From NCBI GenBank assembly GCA_024229515.1, contig JAAESI010000038.1, positions 62,001-126,000 on the forward strand: a stretch of 64,000 bases of DNA, written 5' to 3'. The translations under genes were made by a program, and so were the position numbers. A model generated the notes under the pieces. It saw only the letters and a program-made list of their open reading frames with translations. It did no database searches and had not been told where the DNA came from. The DNA is from Pseudomonadota bacterium (GTDB taxonomy: Bacteria; Myxococcota_A; UBA796; UBA9615). Shown in pieces: positions 39,285 through 48,941 of this stretch. Position 1 is the stretch's first letter; each line of letters begins with the position of its first letter.

Positions 39285-39388
39285 GCGAGGGTGGTGCTGG
39301 GCGCTCCGGAAGGGTGCGCCTGGAGGGACCCTCGCGGCGAGGGTGGTGCTGGGCGCCCCGGAAGGGTGCGCGGGGAGGGACCCTCGCC
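39285..39388 (+). repeat. Two tandem copies of a 52-bp unit, each with an 8-bp inverted repeat
   Basis: Units 39285-39336 and 39337-39388 are nearly identical. Each starts with GCGAGGGT and ends with ACCCTCGC (39285-39292 with 39328-39335; 39337-39344 with 39380-39387), so each can fold into a hairpin. They sit between convergent genes (lipoprotein and lpdA), where they may act as a transcription block or be a REP-like mobile repeat. Confidence 0.8.
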
Positions 39389-39399
39389 CCCCGTTGCCC

Positions 39400-40800
39400 T
39401 CAAATGTGAATCACGCGCCCCGCGACGTCCAAGGCCGCCTCGCGCACGACCTCCGTCAGGCTCGGATGCGCATGACACGTCCGCGCCACGTCCTCGGCGG
39501 ACGCCCCGAACTCCATCGCCAGCGCCATCTCCCCGATCAGCTCGCCCGCCATGGGACCGACGATGTGCACCCCCAGCAGCCGATCGGTGTGCAGGTCGGC
39601 CAGCATCTTCACGAAGCCGTCCGTGCCCTCCATCGCCTTGGCGCGGCCGTTGGCCATGAACGGGAATCGACCGACCTTGTACTCGCGGCCGGCTTCCTTG
39701 AGTTGCTCTTCCGTCTTGCCCACCCATGCGATCTCGGGGTCCGTGTAGACCACCGACGGGATGACCTCGTAGTTGACGTGGCCCGCTTTGCCGGCGAGCA
39801 GCTCCGCCACCGCGATGCCCTCTTCCTCGGCCTTGTGGGCGAGCATCGGGCCCTTCACCACGTCGCCGATCGCGTAGATGCCGTTGGCGCTGGTGCGCCA
39901 GTGGTCGTCGATGATCACGCGGCCGCGGTCATCCAGCTTCACGCCCACGTCGCCCGCGTTCAGGCCGTCCGTGTGGGGCTTGCGGCCCACCGACATGAGG
40001 CACACGTCGGCGTCCAGCGTCTGCTCCGTGTCGCCTTCCTGGTACGTGATGCGCACGCCGTCGTCGGTGCGCTCGGCCCCCTGCACACGCACGCCCAACT
40101 TGAACTTCAGGCCGGTCTTGCGGAACGACCGCTCCACCTGCTTGCTGACGTCCGCGTCGGCGCCCGCGAGCACCGCCGGCATGTACTCCAGCACCGTCAC
40201 CTTCGCCCCGAGCCGGGCCCACACCGAGCCCATCTCCAGGCCGATGACGCCGGCGCCGATGACCGCGAGGTGCTTGGGCACGTTGTCCAGCGACAGCGCC
40301 TCGGTCGAGCCGATGATCCGCTCGCCGTCGATCTCGATGCCCGGCAGGCTCGCCACCGAGCTGCCCGTCGCGATCACCACCGCGCCCGCGTTCAGCGTCT
40401 GAGTCGAGCCGTCGTCCGCGACCACCTCGACCTTGCCGGGGGCCGAGAACCGGCCCAGGCCGGTGTAGCCGACCACGCCGTTCTTCTTGAACAGCCCCGC
40501 CACGCCGCGGGTCAGCTGCATGACGATCTTGTCCTTCCGCTTCAGCATCGTCGGGAGGTCCAGCTCCGGCTTGACCTTGATCCCGTGCTTGGCGAACCCC
40601 TTCTTGGAGAGGTGGAACAGGTGGCTGCTCTCCAGCAGCGCCTTGGACGGGATGCAGCCGACGTTCAGGCAGGTGCCGCCGTAGGCCGCCTCCTTCTCGA
40701 TGCAGGCCACGGACAGCCCCAGCTGGGCCGCGCGGATCGCGCAGACGTAGCCGCCGGGGCCGCTGCCGATGACGACAACGTCGTAGGTCGCGTTCGCCAC
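39400..40800 (-). CDS. lpdA: Dihydrolipoamide dehydrogenase (E3)
   Basis: 466 residues. Re-oxidises dihydrolipoamide of the 2-oxoacid dehydrogenase complexes with NAD+. FAD motif VVVIGSGPGGYVCAIRAAQ; redox-active disulfide Cys44/Cys49 in GGTCLNVGCIPSK; NAD motif GAGVIGLEMGSVWARLGAKV; C-terminal catalytic His-Glu pair in HAHPSLTE. Last gene of the yhbY-sucA-sucB-lpdA cluster, 1 bp downstream of sucB. Confidence 0.97.
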   Translation of the reverse strand: MANATYDVVVIGSGPGGYVCAIRAAQLGLSVACIEKEAAYGGTCLNVGCIPSKALLESSHLFHLSKKGFAKHGIKVKPELDLPTMLKRKDKIVMQLTRGVAGLFKKNGVVGYTGLGRFSAPGKVEVVADDGSTQTLNAGAVVIATGSSVASLPGIEIDGERIIGSTEALSLDNVPKHLAVIGAGVIGLEMGSVWARLGAKVTVLEYMPAVLAGADADVSKQVERSFRKTGLKFKLGVRVQGAERTDDGVRITYQEGDTEQTLDADVCLMSVGRKPHTDGLNAGDVGVKLDDRGRVIIDDHWRTSANGIYAIGDVVKGPMLAHKAEEEGIAVAELLAGKAGHVNYEVIPSVVYTDPEIAWVGKTEEQLKEAGREYKVGRFPFMANGRAKAMEGTDGFVKMLADLHTDRLLGVHIVGPMAGELIGEMALAMEFGASAEDVARTCHAHPSLTEVVREAALDVAGRVIHI

Positions 40801-40801
40801 C

Positions 40802-42127
40802 TCAGACCTCCAGGAGCAGGCGGGCGGGGTCTTCGAGCAGCTGCTTGACCTTGACCAGGAAGCGGACCGCCTGGGCGCCGTCCACGATGCGGTGGTCGTA
40901 GCTCAGGGCGACGTACATGATCGGCCGGATCTCGATGCTGTCGCCGACGACCCAGGGCCGCTTCACGATGTTGTGCATGCCCAGGATCCCGCTCTGCGGC
41001 GGGTTCAGGATCGGCGTGCTCAGCATCGAGCCGAACGTGCCTCCGTTGGTGATCGAGAACGTGCCGCCGCTGAGCTGATCCATCGTCAGCTGCCCGTCGC
41101 GGGCGGCCACGGCGAGGTCGCGGATTGACTGCTCGATCTCGGCGAAGCTCAGCCGGTCGGCGTCGCGCAGGACGGGGACGACGAGGCCGCGCTCGCTGCT
41201 GACGGCCACCCCGATGTCGAAGTAGTCGTTGTAGACAATCTCGTTGCCGTCGATGCCGCCGTTGAGCGCCGGGTACTCCTTCAGCGCTTCGATGACCGCC
41301 TTGATGAAGAAGCTCATGAAGCCGAGCTTCGTGCCGTGCCGCTTCTGGAACTGCTCCTTGTAGCGGCCGCGCATGTCCATCACGGGCTTCATGTCGACTT
41401 CGTTGAACGTCGTCAGGATCGCTGCGGTGTTCTGCACCTCCTTGAGGCGGGTGGCGATGGCGCGACGCATGCGCGTCATGCGAACCCTGCGCTGGGCGCG
41501 ACCTCCGGCGGTGGGCCGGGGTGCGGGAGCCTTGCTTCGGGCAGCCGGCGCGGCGGGCTTGGGGGCGGTCGGCGGGAGCGGCTTGATCGACGTCTTCGTG
41601 GAGCGCAGCTCCGTCGCCAGCGTCTGCATGCCCGCGATCGTCGAGTTCAGGTCCAGGTCCGGAGCCACATCCGGGGCGGCGGCGGCGGGCCCGGGCCCCA
41701 TGTCGGGCTGCTGCTGGGCCGCCAGGTAGGCGAGCACGTCGCCCTTCAGCAGGCGGCCGTCCTTGCCCGTGGCGGGGATGTCACCGGCGTCGAGGTCGTG
41801 CTCGTCGAGCAGGCGGCGGACGGCAGGAGACTGCGGGGCGGTCTTGGGGGATGGGGATGCCGCGGGGGCAGCGGCGGCCTTGGGGGCCGCGCTTCCGTCG
41901 ATCCGGGCCACCACGGCGCCGACGTTCACATCCGCGCCAGCCTCGAAGAGCTGCTCCGTGATCACGCCCGCGATGGGCGCCGGAAGCTCCGCAGTGACCT
42001 TGTCGGTCTCCAACTCGAGCAGCGGCTGGTCTTCCTCTACCGCCTCGCCGACCTCGACCAGCCACGCGACGATGGTTCCTTCTGTGATCGATTCCCCGAG
42101 CTCGGGGACCGTGACCTCGACTGGCAT
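40802..42127 (-). CDS. sucB: 2-oxoglutarate dehydrogenase E2, dihydrolipoamide succinyltransferase
   Basis: 441 residues. The lipoyl domain at 1-75 has Lys43 ([17 protein letters not shown]). A Pro/Ala linker and a peripheral subunit-binding domain follow ([20 protein letters not shown]). The catalytic domain has the active-site [12 protein letters not shown] near the end. ATG 42127 shares one base with the sucA stop (TGATG); a TTG one codon upstream is the less likely start. Transfers the succinyl group from E1-ThDP to CoA. Confidence 0.96.
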   Translation of the reverse strand: MPVEVTVPELGESITEGTIVAWLVEVGEAVEEDQPLLELETDKVTAELPAPIAGVITEQLFEAGADVNVGAVVARIDGSAAPKAAAAPAASPSPKTAPQSPAVRRLLDEHDLDAGDIPATGKDGRLLKGDVLAYLAAQQQPDMGPGPAAAAPDVAPDLDLNSTIAGMQTLATELRSTKTSIKPLPPTAPKPAAPAARSKAPAPRPTAGGRAQRRVRMTRMRRAIATRLKEVQNTAAILTTFNEVDMKPVMDMRGRYKEQFQKRHGTKLGFMSFFIKAVIEALKEYPALNGGIDGNEIVYNDYFDIGVAVSSERGLVVPVLRDADRLSFAEIEQSIRDLAVAARDGQLTMDQLSGGTFSITNGGTFGSMLSTPILNPPQSGILGMHNIVKRPWVVGDSIEIRPIMYVALSYDHRIVDGAQAVRFLVKVKQLLEDPARLLLEV

Positions 42128-44895
42128 CAACTCAACTCCATCGCCTGGCGCACCAGATTCGTCTGCTCTTCCACGTGCAGGTGCTTGCTCCCGGTCGCCG
42201 GTGAGGCCGACCGCGGACGGCCGACGTAGCGCACGCCCAGGGGCGTCAGTTCACGCAGAATCGGCTCCACGAACGACCACGAGCCCATGTTCATAGGCTC
42301 TTCCTGGCACCACACAAGCTCCGTGGCGGTCTTCAGGAGCGGCGCCAGCGCGTCGCGCGCGGCGTCCCCCCGGAAGGGGTACATCTGCTCCAGCCGGACC
42401 AGCGCGATGGGTTCGTCCCCGCGGGCGGCGAGCAGGTCGTAGTAGACCTTCCCGCTGCACATCACGATCCGCTTGGGCTTCGTCACCACGGGATCGCCCA
42501 ACACCGGCATGAACTTGCCCTTCGTCAGGGCCGTCAGCGGCGAGACGCACTGCGCGTGCCGTAGCAGGCTCTTGGGCGTGAACACGATCAGCGGCTTGCG
42601 GTAGTTCCGGTGCAGCTGGCTGCGGAGCACGTGGAACAACTGCGCCGGCAGCGTCGGATTCACGAGCCGCCAGTTGGCGTCGCCGGACAGCTGCAGGAAC
42701 CGCTCGATGCGGGCGCTGCTGTGCTCCGGTCCCTGCCCCTCGTAGCCGTGCGGCAGGAGCATCACGAGCCCCGAAGCGCGGTTCCACTTCGCCTCACTGC
42801 TGCAGACGAACTGGTCGATCAGCACCTGCGCCCCGTTGGCGAAGTCGCCGAACTGGGCCTCCCAGAGCACCAACGCATTCGGTCGCACCAGCGTGTACCC
42901 GTACTCGAAGCCGAGCGCGGCGGCCTCCGACAGGGGACTGTCCACGACGTCGAAGTTGGCCTGCTTCACGCCCAGGTTCTGCAGCGGGATCGAGAGCGTA
43001 CCGTCGTTCTGGTCGTGGAGCACGGCGTGGCGGTGGCTGAACGTGCCGCGGCCGCTGTCCTGCCCCGTGAGGCGGACCGGGTGGTTCTCGGCGAGCAGGG
43101 TCGCGAACGCGAGCCCCTCAGCCATCGACCAGTCCACCGGGAGATCGCCCTTGAGCATCGCCTGGCGCTTGCCGAGCAGGCGGCCCAGCTTGCGGTTCAG
43201 GGCGAAGTCCGGGGGGGGCCGCGAGATCGCCTGGCCGAGTCCGACGAGCTTGTCCTCGGGTACGGCCGTCGGCCAGTCCACGGCGGACGGATCGAAGCTG
43301 GTGTGCAGCCCCTTCCAGAGCCCGCCCAGCAGCTCCGTTTGCGGCCGGTCCTTGTCGCGCGCGCGGCTCAACTCCGCCTCGAGGTGGGCGCGGATCCGGG
43401 TCTTGGCGTCGCTGACGTCCTCCTCGGTGAGGGTGCCGGTCGCCAACTGCGCCGCCACGAAGACCTCCAGCGGGGTCTTGCGGGCGCGCACGGCGCCGTA
43501 CATGACGGGGTTGGTGAAGAGCGGCTCGTCGCCCTCGTTGTGGCCGTACTTCCGGTAGCAGACCAGGTCGATGACGATGTCCTGCCCGAACTCCTGACGG
43601 TACTCGGCGGCGAGCTTGGCCACGTACGAGACGGCCGCGAGGTCGTCGGCGTTGACGTGCAGCACGGGCAGCAGGATCACCTTCACGATGTCGGTGCAGT
43701 GCTCGGAGCTCCGGCTGCTCTCCGGCGGGGTCGTGAAGCCGATCTGGTTGTTGATGACGAGGTGGATCGTGCCGCCGTTGTCGTAGCCGGGCAGACGGCC
43801 GAGGTTGATCGTCTCGGTGGCGATGCCCTGGCCTGCGATGGCCGCGTCGCCATGGATGATGATCGACAGCGCGCGCTTGCGCTTGATGTCCTCGAAGTGG
43901 TCCTGCTTGCCCCGAATCTGGCCCTCGACCACCGGCGCTACGAACTCCAGGTGGCTGGGGTTGAAGGCGAGCGCGAGGTGGCAGCGGCCTCCGCTGGGGG
44001 TCTCCACGTCGGCGGAGTAGCCGAGGTGGTACTTCACGTCCCCGGAGCCCAGGTGGCTGGGCCGCTCGAAGGCGTCCTCGAACTCCTCGAAGATGTCACC
44101 GTGGGCCTTGCCGAGGATGTTGGCGAGCACGTTGAGGCGGCCGCGGTGGGCCATCCCGATCGTCGCCTCGCGGACCCCGAGGCCGGCCGCCGTGTCGATC
44201 AGCGTATCCAGCAGCGGGATGACCGCCTCGCCCCCTTCGACCGAGAACCGCTTCGCCCCCAGGTACTTGGTGTGGATGAAGTTCTCGAATCGATCCGCGC
44301 CGGCGAGCTTGTCGAGGACGCGCAGGGCGGTCGGTCGGTCCAGCGTGATGTTGCCGCCCGGCTCCTCGATCCGACGCTCCAGCCAGCGGCGGCGCTTCAC
44401 GTCCCGGATGTACTGAAACTCCGCTCCGATGGAGCTGGTGTAGATCGCGTGGCAGCGGCTGATGATGTCGCGCAGCGGCATCTCTCCGCCGAACCGACCG
44501 GTGTGGAAGACGGTGTCCAGGTCCCCTTCGTCGAGCCCGTGGTACTGCAGCTTCAGCTGCGGCAGCTGGCGTGCCTCGCGCAGCCCGAGCGGGTCCAGGT
44601 TGGCGACGAGGTGGCCGTTTCGCCGGTAGTTGGCGATCAGCTCGAGCACGGCCGCGTTCTTGTGCGTGTGGACGGCGCGCTCGGCGACCTCTCCGGCTAC
44701 GCGACCGCCGAAGATGGACCGACGCGTCGGCGGGGGGGCCGCTACGTCGCTGGGAGTCAACCCGTTTTCGTCCTCGTAGTCCGCGAAGAAGACGCGCCAC
44801 GACTCGGACACGCTGCTGGGGGAGTCGAGGTACTGGGCGTACAACTGCTCGATGTAGGCCCGGTTGGCGGCATGAAGTGCGCTCGGATCTGACAC
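42127..44895 (-). CDS. sucA: 2-oxoglutarate dehydrogenase E1
   Basis: 922 residues, the usual length for OdhA/SucA. N-terminal tail with [32 protein letters not shown], thiamine diphosphate-binding region with [29 protein letters not shown], and a transketolase-like C-terminal half with [18 protein letters not shown]. Decarboxylates 2-oxoglutarate in the TCA cycle. The start is GTG, 10 bp after the yhbY stop. Confidence 0.97.
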   Translation of the reverse strand: MSDPSALHAANRAYIEQLYAQYLDSPSSVSESWRVFFADYEDENGLTPSDVAAPPPTRRSIFGGRVAGEVAERAVHTHKNAAVLELIANYRRNGHLVANLDPLGLREARQLPQLKLQYHGLDEGDLDTVFHTGRFGGEMPLRDIISRCHAIYTSSIGAEFQYIRDVKRRRWLERRIEEPGGNITLDRPTALRVLDKLAGADRFENFIHTKYLGAKRFSVEGGEAVIPLLDTLIDTAAGLGVREATIGMAHRGRLNVLANILGKAHGDIFEEFEDAFERPSHLGSGDVKYHLGYSADVETPSGGRCHLALAFNPSHLEFVAPVVEGQIRGKQDHFEDIKRKRALSIIIHGDAAIAGQGIATETINLGRLPGYDNGGTIHLVINNQIGFTTPPESSRSSEHCTDIVKVILLPVLHVNADDLAAVSYVAKLAAEYRQEFGQDIVIDLVCYRKYGHNEGDEPLFTNPVMYGAVRARKTPLEVFVAAQLATGTLTEEDVSDAKTRIRAHLEAELSRARDKDRPQTELLGGLWKGLHTSFDPSAVDWPTAVPEDKLVGLGQAISRPPPDFALNRKLGRLLGKRQAMLKGDLPVDWSMAEGLAFATLLAENHPVRLTGQDSGRGTFSHRHAVLHDQNDGTLSIPLQNLGVKQANFDVVDSPLSEAAALGFEYGYTLVRPNALVLWEAQFGDFANGAQVLIDQFVCSSEAKWNRASGLVMLLPHGYEGQGPEHSSARIERFLQLSGDANWRLVNPTLPAQLFHVLRSQLHRNYRKPLIVFTPKSLLRHAQCVSPLTALTKGKFMPVLGDPVVTKPKRIVMCSGKVYYDLLAARGDEPIALVRLEQMYPFRGDAARDALAPLLKTATELVWCQEEPMNMGSWSFVEPILRELTPLGVRYVGRPRSASPATGSKHLHVEEQTNLVRQAMELS

Positions 44896-44905
44896 GGCGG
44901 CAATG

Positions 44906-45175
44906 CTACAGGTCTGGGAGGGCGCGGAAGAACGTGGCGGCCTTTCCGATGGCCAAAACGATCTCGGAGCCGGTGGATTCGGCCAGGGCTCGCTGTTGTT
45001 CCTTCCGCAGTTTTCGATCTGCGGTGGGGAATCGAACCTTGATCAAGTCCTGCGTGGCGAACGCGGATTCGACGTACGCAACGAATGCGTCGGTCATTCC
45101 TTCGTCGCCCACGGCGGCGCCGGGGGGGAGTTTGTGAGCCCGTCCTCTCAATTCGCTTCGCTGCTGGCGGTTCAC
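44906..45175 (-). CDS. yhbY: YhbY-type (CRM domain) RNA-binding protein
   Basis: 89 residues from GTG 45175, which has AAGGAAG seven bases upstream; longer in-frame extensions are non-coding in appearance. The CRM fold is visible: QQRSELRGRAHKLPPGAAVG, GMTDAFVAYVESAFATQDLI, KVRFPTADRK, STGSEIVLAIGKAATFFR. The hallmark GxxG loop is replaced by VGDEG. YhbY associates with the pre-50S ribosome in E. coli. It precedes sucA by 10 bp and appears co-transcribed with the 2-oxoglutarate dehydrogenase genes. Confidence 0.82.
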   Translation of the reverse strand: MNRQQRSELRGRAHKLPPGAAVGDEGMTDAFVAYVESAFATQDLIKVRFPTADRKLRKEQQRALAESTGSEIVLAIGKAATFFRALPDL

Positions 45176-45251
45176 GCGAGACTTCCTTTCCGTCGATAAT
45201 GGAGAAGGTGACTGATCCAAAAGCACAGGTCGAGCGTCCGGGAGCACCGCG

Positions 45252-46007
45252 GTGATCCTGACGCTCGTGCGCCACGGCGAGACGCTGAGCAATGCCACCG
45301 GGACGTGGCAGGGGCAAGGCGATTCGCAGTTGAGTCCGTTGGGGCTCAAGCAGGCCGAGCTGCTCGGCGAGCGGCTGGAGCGGGTGCATTTCGACAGGGT
45401 CGTCTCCTCGGATCTGCGCCGCGCAGTGGAGACGTCCGAGCTTCTGGGCAAGCCCTACACCTGCGATCCGGCGTTCCGGGAGATCGACCTGGGGAGCTGG
45501 GAAGGGCTCACGCGCGAGCAAGTGCGCGAGGCGTTCCCGGACGAGCTCGCGGCGCTGAGCCGCGGTGAGGACCTCCCGGTCGGGGGAGGCGAGAGCTGGC
45601 TCGATGTGCAGCGTCGCACCCTGGCCGCCCTCGAGGAGCTGCGGGGGGAGCAAGACGTGCTGTTGGTCGCCCACGGGGGCGTGATCCTGACGCTCATGTG
45701 CGCCCTCGTCGGTCGCGGCGTCGGCACCGTCCGTCCCCTCGGGCGGCTGCTCAACACGTCGATGACCACGATCGAGCTTGGCGACGAGACCATCGTGCAC
45801 CGCTACAACGACGCCGATCACTGCGACGCCGATGGCGTCTGGCGGGAAGCCGCCAAGCGCGGACACGACGTCGCGATCCAGCCCGGCGGGGAGCCGGGAA
45901 TCGTCGGTGACGCGAGGCTGGGGGAGCTGGAGCCGGGCCGCTGCGGGCTGCTCGAGGTCTCTTCGGACAAGACGGTGGTCGCCGCCTGGAACGTCGTCCG
46001 CCCCTAG
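45252..46007 (+). CDS. Histidine phosphatase superfamily protein (phosphoglycerate mutase-like)
   Basis: 251 residues from GTG 45252. Catalytic RHGET with His8, CoA/PGM-type continuation (TGTWQGQGDSQLSPLGLKQA), acid-base FREIDLGSWEG, and second His in LLVAHGGV. The domain ends near residue 200; about 50 extra residues follow (GEPGIVGDARLGELEPGRCG). It may be a phosphatase such as CobC/GpmB type; the substrate cannot be told. Divergent from yhbY, tail-to-tail with the histidine kinase at 46008 without gap. Confidence 0.87.
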   Translation: MILTLVRHGETLSNATGTWQGQGDSQLSPLGLKQAELLGERLERVHFDRVVSSDLRRAVETSELLGKPYTCDPAFREIDLGSWEGLTREQVREAFPDELAALSRGEDLPVGGGESWLDVQRRTLAALEELRGEQDVLLVAHGGVILTLMCALVGRGVGTVRPLGRLLNTSMTTIELGDETIVHRYNDADHCDADGVWREAAKRGHDVAIQPGGEPGIVGDARLGELEPGRCGLLEVSSDKTVVAAWNVVRP

Positions 46008-47480
46008 TCAGTCCGCCGCGGGGAGGGTGAACCGGAACGTGGCTCCCTCGCCGGGGGTGGACTCCGCCCAGATGTGCCCGCCGTGCTGCATCACGATTTT
46101 CCGGGCCACCGCGAGGCCGATTCCCGTGCCTTCGACGTCCTTGACGTCCGGTCCGCGGCGGAAGACGGCGAAGATCGCCTCGAGCGCGTCGGGGGCGATG
46201 CCGCGGCCGTTGTCCGCGATCGCCACTTCCCAGCGTCCACCGGTGCGTTTGGCCGAGACCGTGACCCGCGGCGGATCGCCCGCGAACTTGATCGCGTTGG
46301 CGACGAGGTTCTGGACGAGCTGGCGGAGCCGGGTGTCCGAGCCCATCACCGTGGGCAGGGGCGTGGTCCGCGTGATCTCGTCGCCGATGCTCAGGTCCTG
46401 GATGACCTCGTCGAGCACCTGATCGAGGGAGACTTCAACCGCGGTGAGGGCCGAGGCGCCCACGCTGGAGTACTCCAGCAGGTCGTCCACCAGCCGCCCC
46501 ATGCGCAGCGACGAGCGCTCGAGCAGCTCCAGGGCGCGCTGGTCGTTGGGATCGAGCTTCCCCACGGCCGCCTCGCGCACCATGCTCGAGCTGAGCGTGA
46601 TCGACTGCAGGGGGGTTAGGAGGTCGTGGGCCAGCACCGACGCAAACGCGGCCAGCTCGGAGTTGCGCTCCTCCAACGCCTCGTTGGCGTCGGCGCGGGC
46701 CTGGGCGACGTCCAGCGCGTCCTTCCGGGCGCGAGCCTGGATGACGGCGAGGGCGGACAGCGCGAGGCCGGGCACGAGGACCAGCAGCAACAACACCGTC
46801 AGGTCCCACGTGCCGCTGATCGCGTCGCCGCGGCTGATGATGGGGAGGCTGACCTCGAGCACGCCCCGCACGTCGCCTTCGGCCCAGCCGCTCCTGGGGG
46901 TGTCGGGGTGGCTGTTGTGGCACCCGACGCAGGCGGCGCGCATGCGGTCCGCGGTGGCGTAGCGGATCCGGTCCCCCTCGAGGCGGTAGAAGCTCTCGGT
47001 GGGGTGGGCCGTCAGGTAGGCCCAGGCTTCCTGGTCGAAGGCGTCGACCAGGCCGCCGGTCTCCGCTCGCCACGGAAACGGGTGCGGGCTGTACAGCCGG
47101 GTGCTGCCTCCCCCGCTGCCGGAGATGCGGGCGCCCAGCTCCATCGACAGGGTCGCCGGCAGGGGGATGGCATGCGGCCGCTCGGCGTAGTCGTGGGTGA
47201 CCTCGACGCCGAGGGGGAGCACGGCCGCCACGACCTCTTCGGTGTAGAGGGTGCGGAAGACGGCCAGAGCCTGGGTGTAGTCGGCCGCGGCCTGCACCGC
47301 CTGCTGCTCAAGGACCGCTCGCTCGTGCAGCAGCCCGAGGAAGAGCGCGAGCGCCGCGGCGAGGGCCAGGAGCACGACAAACAGGGGCGCAGTGTGGCGA
47401 TACAGCCACGTGTGCGCGCGCCGCGGCGGTTGCCGCGGGCTCTGGCCCGATTCCCCGATGTCCCCGTCCTCCCCGGGCAC
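46008..47480 (-). CDS. Sensor histidine kinase with haem-binding (CXXCH) DUF3365-type periplasmic domain
   Basis: 490 residues from GTG 47480. Transmembrane helices at ~32-52 and ~226-248 frame a periplasmic Tll0287/DUF3365-like domain with Cys184-Val-Gly-Cys187-His188, a c-type haem attachment site, followed by GVLEVSLPI. The cytoplasmic part has HisKA with His285 (LAHDLLTPLQS) and HATPase_c (NLVANAIKF, ADNGRGIAP, GTGIGLAVARKI). It probably senses redox state, oxygen or NO. No cognate response regulator is adjacent. Its start lies 37 bp from the divergent tesB. Confidence 0.9.
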   Translation of the reverse strand: MPGEDGDIGESGQSPRQPPRRAHTWLYRHTAPLFVVLLALAAALALFLGLLHERAVLEQQAVQAAADYTQALAVFRTLYTEEVVAAVLPLGVEVTHDYAERPHAIPLPATLSMELGARISGSGGGSTRLYSPHPFPWRAETGGLVDAFDQEAWAYLTAHPTESFYRLEGDRIRYATADRMRAACVGCHNSHPDTPRSGWAEGDVRGVLEVSLPIISRGDAISGTWDLTVLLLLVLVPGLALSALAVIQARARKDALDVAQARADANEALEERNSELAAFASVLAHDLLTPLQSITLSSSMVREAAVGKLDPNDQRALELLERSSLRMGRLVDDLLEYSSVGASALTAVEVSLDQVLDEVIQDLSIGDEITRTTPLPTVMGSDTRLRQLVQNLVANAIKFAGDPPRVTVSAKRTGGRWEVAIADNGRGIAPDALEAIFAVFRRGPDVKDVEGTGIGLAVARKIVMQHGGHIWAESTPGEGATFRFTLPAAD

Positions 47481-47517
47481 TCTAACGCTGTCCGGGCAGC
47501 TAGGGCACAATCCCGCG

Positions 47518-48408
47518 ATGCGGCCGGTCCTCAGTGAACTCCTCGATCTCCTCAAGCTCGAACGCATCGAGGAGAACCTCTTCCGTGGCCACTCCCAGGA
47601 CCTGGGGTGGGGGCAGGTCTTCGGCGGGCAGGTGCTGGGGCAGGCGCTGAGCGCGGCGGCGCAGACGGTCCCCGAAGAGCGGCCGGTGCACTCGATGCAC
47701 GGCTACTTCCTGCGGGTCGGCGATGCCAGCCGGCCGATCGTCTACACGGTCGACACCATCCGCGACGGCAAGAGCTTCACCACCCGGCGGGTGGTCGCGA
47801 TCCAGGGCGGCAAGCCGATCTTCAACCTCGCGGCGTCGTTCCAGAAGATCGAAGTCGGCCACGATCATCAGCGAGCGCAGAAGCTCGAGGTGCCTCCGCC
47901 CGAGGATCTGATGTCGGAGATGGAGTTGGCCGCGAAGGTCATCGGCAAGGTCCCCGAGTACCTGCGGGCCCGCGCGCTGGCGGAGCGGCCGATCGAGATC
48001 CGTCCGGTGGATCCCGTGGACCCGATGAACCCGGAGGTGCGGGAGCCGTCCAAGCAGTTCTGGTTCCGGGCCATCGACACGCTGCCGGACGAAGCGTCGG
48101 TGCACCGCTACCTGATGGCGTACGCCTCGGACTTCGGCTTCCTCACCACCGCGCTGCTGCCCCACGGGGTGTCCTGGCTGACGCCGGGCATGCAGGTCGC
48201 CAGCCTGGACCACGCGATGTGGTTCCACCGGCCGTTCCGCCTGGACGAGTGGCTGCTCTACGAGGTGGAGTCGCCGTCCGCCAGCGGGGCCCGCGGGCTG
48301 GCCTGGGGGCGCTTCTACACGCGCGACGGCGACCTGGTTGCGTCCGCCGCCCAGGAGGGGTTGATGCGGAACTGGGAGCTCCAGAAGGAGACGGATAAGC
48401 CCGGATAA
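47518..48408 (+). CDS. tesB: Acyl-CoA thioesterase II
   Basis: 296 residues, a double hot-dog TesB. N-terminal hot-dog: FRGHSQDLGWGQVFGGQVLG and HSMHGYFLRVGD. C-terminal hot-dog: SLDHAMWFHRPFRLDEWLLY, carrying the catalytic Asp of the DHxxWFHRPF motif, then ARGLAWGRFYTRDGDLVAS. Hydrolyses acyl-CoAs to free fatty acids and CoA. The start ATG was preferred over upstream in-frame codons because those run into the divergent kinase gene. Confidence 0.95.
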   Translation: MRPVLSELLDLLKLERIEENLFRGHSQDLGWGQVFGGQVLGQALSAAAQTVPEERPVHSMHGYFLRVGDASRPIVYTVDTIRDGKSFTTRRVVAIQGGKPIFNLAASFQKIEVGHDHQRAQKLEVPPPEDLMSEMELAAKVIGKVPEYLRARALAERPIEIRPVDPVDPMNPEVREPSKQFWFRAIDTLPDEASVHRYLMAYASDFGFLTTALLPHGVSWLTPGMQVASLDHAMWFHRPFRLDEWLLYEVESPSASGARGLAWGRFYTRDGDLVASAAQEGLMRNWELQKETDKPG

Positions 48409-48482
48409 GCGGGCTCGGGACAAACCCGGAATCCCCCTCGGTTCGAGGCGGGCATGTCGCTCGCTCACCTGGGAGATTCACC

Positions 48483-48941
48483 ATGTCCGTTCGTCTGTTC
48501 GTCTTCGTCCTCGTGCTCGCGGTTCCTTCGCTGGCGTCCGCCCAGATCAACGGGGGCGGTCCCCTCGGCGGCCCCGTCGTCGGCCAGGGGCTGGCCAGCT
48601 GTCCGCTGGGGGTCATCCAGGGGCCGAACATCGATGAGGGGCGTGTGGCCAGCCCGCTGGGTGTCTGCGGGCCGGAGGCCTGGTCGGTCCAGGAGGCGGA
48701 AGCCGTGCCGTTCGTGCCGCCGGGCGCGCCCGATTGCACCGTGCTGTCCGGCTGGGCGCTGGGGGACCTCAACTGGGCCGGCGAGTGCAAGGGCGACGAG
48801 GTCGCGTCGGTGACCGTCATCGGCGAGGTCGGCGCAGACGAGCTCGGCTGCGCGGTCCCCGAGGTCTACGACGGGCACGCACCCTCGCTGATGGCCGGGG
48901 TGCACCCCGAGGATCGGCTGCTGCTGGTCTGCTTCGACTAG
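48483..48941 (+). CDS. Small secreted protein, unknown function
   Basis: 152 residues. GGGAGA sits six bases before the ATG. Signal peptide MSVRLFVFVLVLAVPSLASA, then QINGGGPLGGPVVGQG and six cysteines (SCPLG, VCGPE, DCTVL, ECKGD, GCAVP, VCFD), suggesting disulfides. No known domain. It overlaps the convergent 48938 gene by 4 bp. Confidence 0.7.
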   Translation: MSVRLFVFVLVLAVPSLASAQINGGGPLGGPVVGQGLASCPLGVIQGPNIDEGRVASPLGVCGPEAWSVQEAEAVPFVPPGAPDCTVLSGWALGDLNWAGECKGDEVASVTVIGEVGADELGCAVPEVYDGHAPSLMAGVHPEDRLLLVCFD

